Source of the DNA: Kallipyga gabonensis
GTDB lineage: Bacteria > Bacillota > Clostridia > Tissierellales > Peptoniphilaceae
Assembly (NCBI RefSeq): GCF_001286805.1
Contig: NZ_CXYV01000002.1
Coordinates: forward strand, 1,054,001 to 1,118,000
Direction of reading: 5' to 3'
DNA: 64,000 nucleotides
In this document: piece by piece, positions 61,877 to 64,000 of the stretch
How the letters are laid out: each line of letters opens with the position of its first letter
How positions within the stretch are numbered: position 1 is the first letter of the stretch
Program-made: the position numbers and the translations under genes
The notes under the pieces: model-generated
Seen by the model: the letters and a program-made list of their open reading frames with translations, nothing else
What the model was told of the DNA's origin: nothing
Database searches by the model: none

Positions 61877-62537
61877 CTCTTGGAGCCCTGAAGATCAGAT
61901 GACCCTGGAAAAAGAAATAGAAGAGTACAATTTGGTTTGCGGTATCGATGAAGTGGGACGAGGTCCTATCGCCGGACCGGTTCTTGCCTGTGCTATCATT
62001 ATGCCGAGCGGAAAATTTCTTCCAGGTGTCAAGGATTCCAAAAAGTTGACAGAGAAAAAAAGGGAATCCTTATATGATTTGATTCTTTCTCAATGTCTGG
62101 CATGGGGGATTGGGATGCGGGATGAACGGGCGATTGATCAAATGAATATCCGTCAGGCCACCCTGGCTGCCATGAAGGATGCTTTGGAAAGCCTCCATGA
62201 TAAAGAGGGGAATCCGGTGGTACCTGACCTGGTTTTGGTCGATGCGGAGCATGTGGATACTCCCTTGCTTCAGCGATCGATTATCAAGGGGGATGACCGT
62301 GTTTATGCCATTTCCTGTGCTTCTATCATAGCCAAGGTCACTCGAGACCGGATGATGGTCCGGTATGGCGAAGATTTCCCGGAATACGGTTTTGAGAACC
62401 ATAAGGGTTACGGAACCAAATTCCACTACCAGGCAATTGAAAAATATGGACTATTGCCCATTCACCGCATGTCGTTTATCCACAGAGAGGGATTATTTAG
62501 GCATGCACAATATAAAGACGACCAAAACCGAAAATAG
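61866..62537 (+). CDS. rnhB: Ribonuclease HII
   Basis: 223-aa nuclease removing ribonucleotides from DNA. The catalytic CGIDEVGRGPIAGPV (first Asp and Glu), DSKKLTEKKR, LVDAEHV (third Asp), and ASIIAKVTRDRMM with the later acidic residue are present. Begins within the end of rbgA. Confidence 0.95.
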   Translation: MKRDSWSPEDQMTLEKEIEEYNLVCGIDEVGRGPIAGPVLACAIIMPSGKFLPGVKDSKKLTEKKRESLYDLILSQCLAWGIGMRDERAIDQMNIRQATLAAMKDALESLHDKEGNPVVPDLVLVDAEHVDTPLLQRSIIKGDDRVYAISCASIIAKVTRDRMMVRYGEDFPEYGFENHKGYGTKFHYQAIEKYGLLPIHRMSFIHREGLFRHAQYKDDQNRK

Positions 62538-62595
62538 AGAGTCCAACCAGGCAATAAGAAGAGACCCATCAGGTTGGAAAGAGAAAGTAAGCCGG

Positions 62596-62964
62596 ATGAG
62601 CGTGGACGAAAAAGGCCGGTGGGGGGAGGATGCCGCTGCCAGCTATTATGCGTCTCGTGGATTTCAAATCCTTGAAAGAAATTTTCATTGTCCTTTTGGT
62701 GAAATTGATCTTATTGTCGGCAGGGGAGACTGTCTTCGCTTTGTGGAGGTCAAAGCACGAACCCGATCTACCTATGGCCGGCCGGCGGATTTCGTCGATC
62801 GGAGAAAAAGAAATAAAATCCGACGAACCGCTTTTCATTTTTTATCCCGTTTCGAGGGAAGAGAGCGGTGGACCTACTACCTTTTTGATGTAGTTGAGGT
62901 GAGCCTAAGCGAGGGAAGAATCCATTGTATCCCCAATGCCTTTGCCTTGAAAGAGGGGGCGTAA
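62596..62964 (+). CDS. yraN: YraN/UPF0102-family nuclease-like protein
   Basis: 122 aa when started at ATG 62596, matching the usual 115-125 aa. It starts SVDEKGRWGEDAAASYY and has the restriction-endonuclease-like core GEIDLIVGRGDCLRFVEVKAR (Asp, then Glu-x-Lys). An in-frame ATG at 62503 would add 31 residues with an unrelated basic sequence; its ribosome site is not better. The family's cellular role is unsettled. Followed by dprA with a one-base overlap (TAATG). Confidence 0.87.
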   Translation: MSVDEKGRWGEDAAASYYASRGFQILERNFHCPFGEIDLIVGRGDCLRFVEVKARTRSTYGRPADFVDRRKRNKIRRTAFHFLSRFEGRERWTYYLFDVVEVSLSEGRIHCIPNAFALKEGA

Positions 62965-64000
62965 TGGCTTGGCCTGAGAGCCCGGAGAAAGAAATAATAC
63001 TGCGAAAGAGGCTGATTGATCTCTCCTTATCAGGCAATGACCCTATGGCAATTTCCCGGGCCTTGATCGCCCTTTTGAAGTCGGAAGAAGGGGATGGGGA
63101 ATTGCCCTCTTTGTCCGGTAGAGAAGCAGAAATCTATAAGCACTTGAGGGAGGGGAAGACGGAAGAGGGGAAAGACCTCAGGACAAGGGGTCCAGGAATC
63201 ACTGGTGAATCTTCCACCCCCTATTGGACCCTGACCTATTTGGATTCCACCTATCCGCCTCTTCTTCGGGAAATGATCAACCCCCCGGCTGTCCTCTTCG
63301 GTAGGGGTAAACAGGAGGTCTTGTCGGGGCCTTTTTTTACCATGGTAGGGACTCGAAATGCATCCAGCTATGGATTAAGTGTGGCTAACCGATTCGCTGA
63401 GACTTTGGCATCGGCAGGCCTGGTCATTGTTTCCGGCCTGGCCCTGGGAATTGATGCAGCCTCTCATCGGGGTGCCCTGAAAGCCAAGGGAAAGACCCTG
63501 GCTGTTATGGCCTGCGGAATCGACCGGGTCTATCCGGCCGGTCACCGGGATCTGGCAAAAAAGATCTGCCAGGAGGGGGCAATTTTAACCGAATATCCTC
63601 CGGGCAGTCCTCCCCTCAAGTACCATTTCAAGAACCGTAATCGTATCCTATCCGGTTTATCCATAGCCACCCTGGTTGTGGAAGCCAGGGAAAAGTCCGG
63701 GACCATGATTACCTCTCGTTTTGCCGGTGACCAGGGGCGGGACCTCTTTGCTATACCGGGGAACATCAATCAACCCCGGTCCTCCGGTTGTAACTGGCTC
63801 ATCCAGCAGGGAGCTATCTTAGCCCAGAAGCCCTCAGATATATTGATGGCTCTGAAAGGGAGAATCCCCACCAAACCACATCAAACGAAATCAAAGAATC
63901 ACAATTTGCCAAGGGACCAGGTCTTGATATATGATAGGCTATCTTCCGGGCCCATGTATCCCGAACTTTTAATTCGGGAGCTGGGCGGAGAGCTTTCCGA
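62964..64000 (+). CDS. dprA: DNA processing protein DprA (3' end outside window)
   Basis: Single-stranded DNA-binding protein that loads RecA in natural transformation and general recombination. The frame is open from ATG 62964 to the window end (345 codons seen). An N-terminal helical segment precedes a Rossmann-like core with YPPLLREMINPPAVLFG, TMVGTRNASSYG, VSGLALGIDAASHRGAL, YHFKNRNRILSGLS, EAREKSGTMITSRFA and AIPGN. After about residue 310 a C-terminal winged-helix domain begins. No competence genes are adjacent. Confidence 0.95.
   Translation, partial: MAWPESPEKEIILRKRLIDLSLSGNDPMAISRALIALLKSEEGDGELPSLSGREAEIYKHLREGKTEEGKDLRTRGPGITGESSTPYWTLTYLDSTYPPLLREMINPPAVLFGRGKQEVLSGPFFTMVGTRNASSYGLSVANRFAETLASAGLVIVSGLALGIDAASHRGALKAKGKTLAVMACGIDRVYPAGHRDLAKKICQEGAILTEYPPGSPPLKYHFKNRNRILSGLSIATLVVEAREKSGTMITSRFAGDQGRDLFAIPGNINQPRSSGCNWLIQQGAILAQKPSDILMALKGRIPTKPHQTKSKNHNLPRDQVLIYDRLSSGPMYPELLIRELGGELS

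Noticed and set aside
62503..62595. Possible upstream start of yraN adding 31 residues
   Set aside because: The extra segment does not look like the family N terminus, and starting at 62596 gives the normal family length.
1..64000. CRISPR arrays, tRNA or rRNA genes, insertion sequences, phage or defence genes
   Set aside because: No regularly spaced repeats, cloverleaf sequences, transposase motifs or defence gene families were recognised; nearly all the sequence is accounted for by housekeeping and catabolic genes.

Overview
This window is 64 kb of chromosome from a low-to-mid GC, anaerobic, amino-acid-fermenting member of the Firmicutes (Bacillota). The housekeeping gene order (yicC-gmk-rpoZ-coaBC-priA-def-fmt, rlmN-stp-prkC-rsgA-rpe-thiN, rpmB/asp23-yloV-recG-rsmD-coaD, rpmF-plsX-rnc-smc-ftsY-ylxM-ffh-rpsP-khpA-rimM-trmD-rplS-rbgA-rnhB-yraN-dprA) is the classic Gram-positive layout. 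A complete hydroxyglutarate-pathway glutamate fermentation cluster together with an arginine deiminase cluster suggests an asaccharolytic coccus of the Peptoniphilus/Tissierellia kind. The genus cannot be fixed from the sequence alone. No tRNA, rRNA, CRISPR array, transposase, phage gene or integrase was found, so this looks like stable core chromosome.

Layout. 1-3.0 kb: RNase J (its 5' end lies outside the window) and a U32 tRNA-hydroxylation protease. 3.0-8.3 kb: a long untranslated leader, then arcA-arcB-arcC-arcD for arginine catabolism. 8.4-11.1 kb: argS and a threonine aldolase. 11.2-22.4 kb: an IclR-family regulator divergent from a ten-gene operon gctA-gctB-gcdA-hgdA-hgdB-hgdC-gcdD-gcdC-gcdB-gltS. 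This operon encodes glutaconate CoA-transferase, 2-hydroxyglutaryl-CoA dehydratase with its activator, the biotin-dependent sodium pump glutaconyl-CoA decarboxylase, and a sodium/glutamate symporter. 22.4-28.1 kb, minus strand: rqcH-sbcD-sbcC. 28.3-41.2 kb, plus strand: yicC through thiN. 41.3-49.1 kb: rpmB (minus) and asp23 through murE (plus). 49.1-64 kb: tmcAL (minus), then rpmF through dprA, which runs off the window end.

How it works together. Arginine is taken up by an ArcD-type antiporter, deiminated and phosphorolysed to give ATP, ornithine and ammonia. Glutamate enters by GltS with sodium. After conversion to 2-hydroxyglutarate (enzymes not in this window) it is activated by GctAB, dehydrated by HgdAB with HgdC, and decarboxylated by GcdABCD, which pumps sodium back out. 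Uptake and pumping therefore sit on one transcript.

Most notable observations: (1) a near-perfect 29-bp palindrome just downstream of a strong promoter before gctA, a good candidate operator for the adjacent IclR protein; (2) two divergent promoter pairs (rpmB/asp23 and tmcAL/rpmF) in which both promoters use the same or an overlapping -35 hexamer, each with exactly 17-bp spacers; (3) a terminator-like hairpin whose right arm contains the -35 box of the next promoter (ftsY/ylxM); (4) perfect or near-perfect hairpins without T-tracts between genes of the two catabolic operons; (5) acidic C-terminal tails on ribosomal proteins bL28 and bS16; (6) a TrmD with a changed active-site loop and a MurE lacking the diaminopimelate motif. 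I did not find a clearly novel defence, mobile or biosynthetic system.
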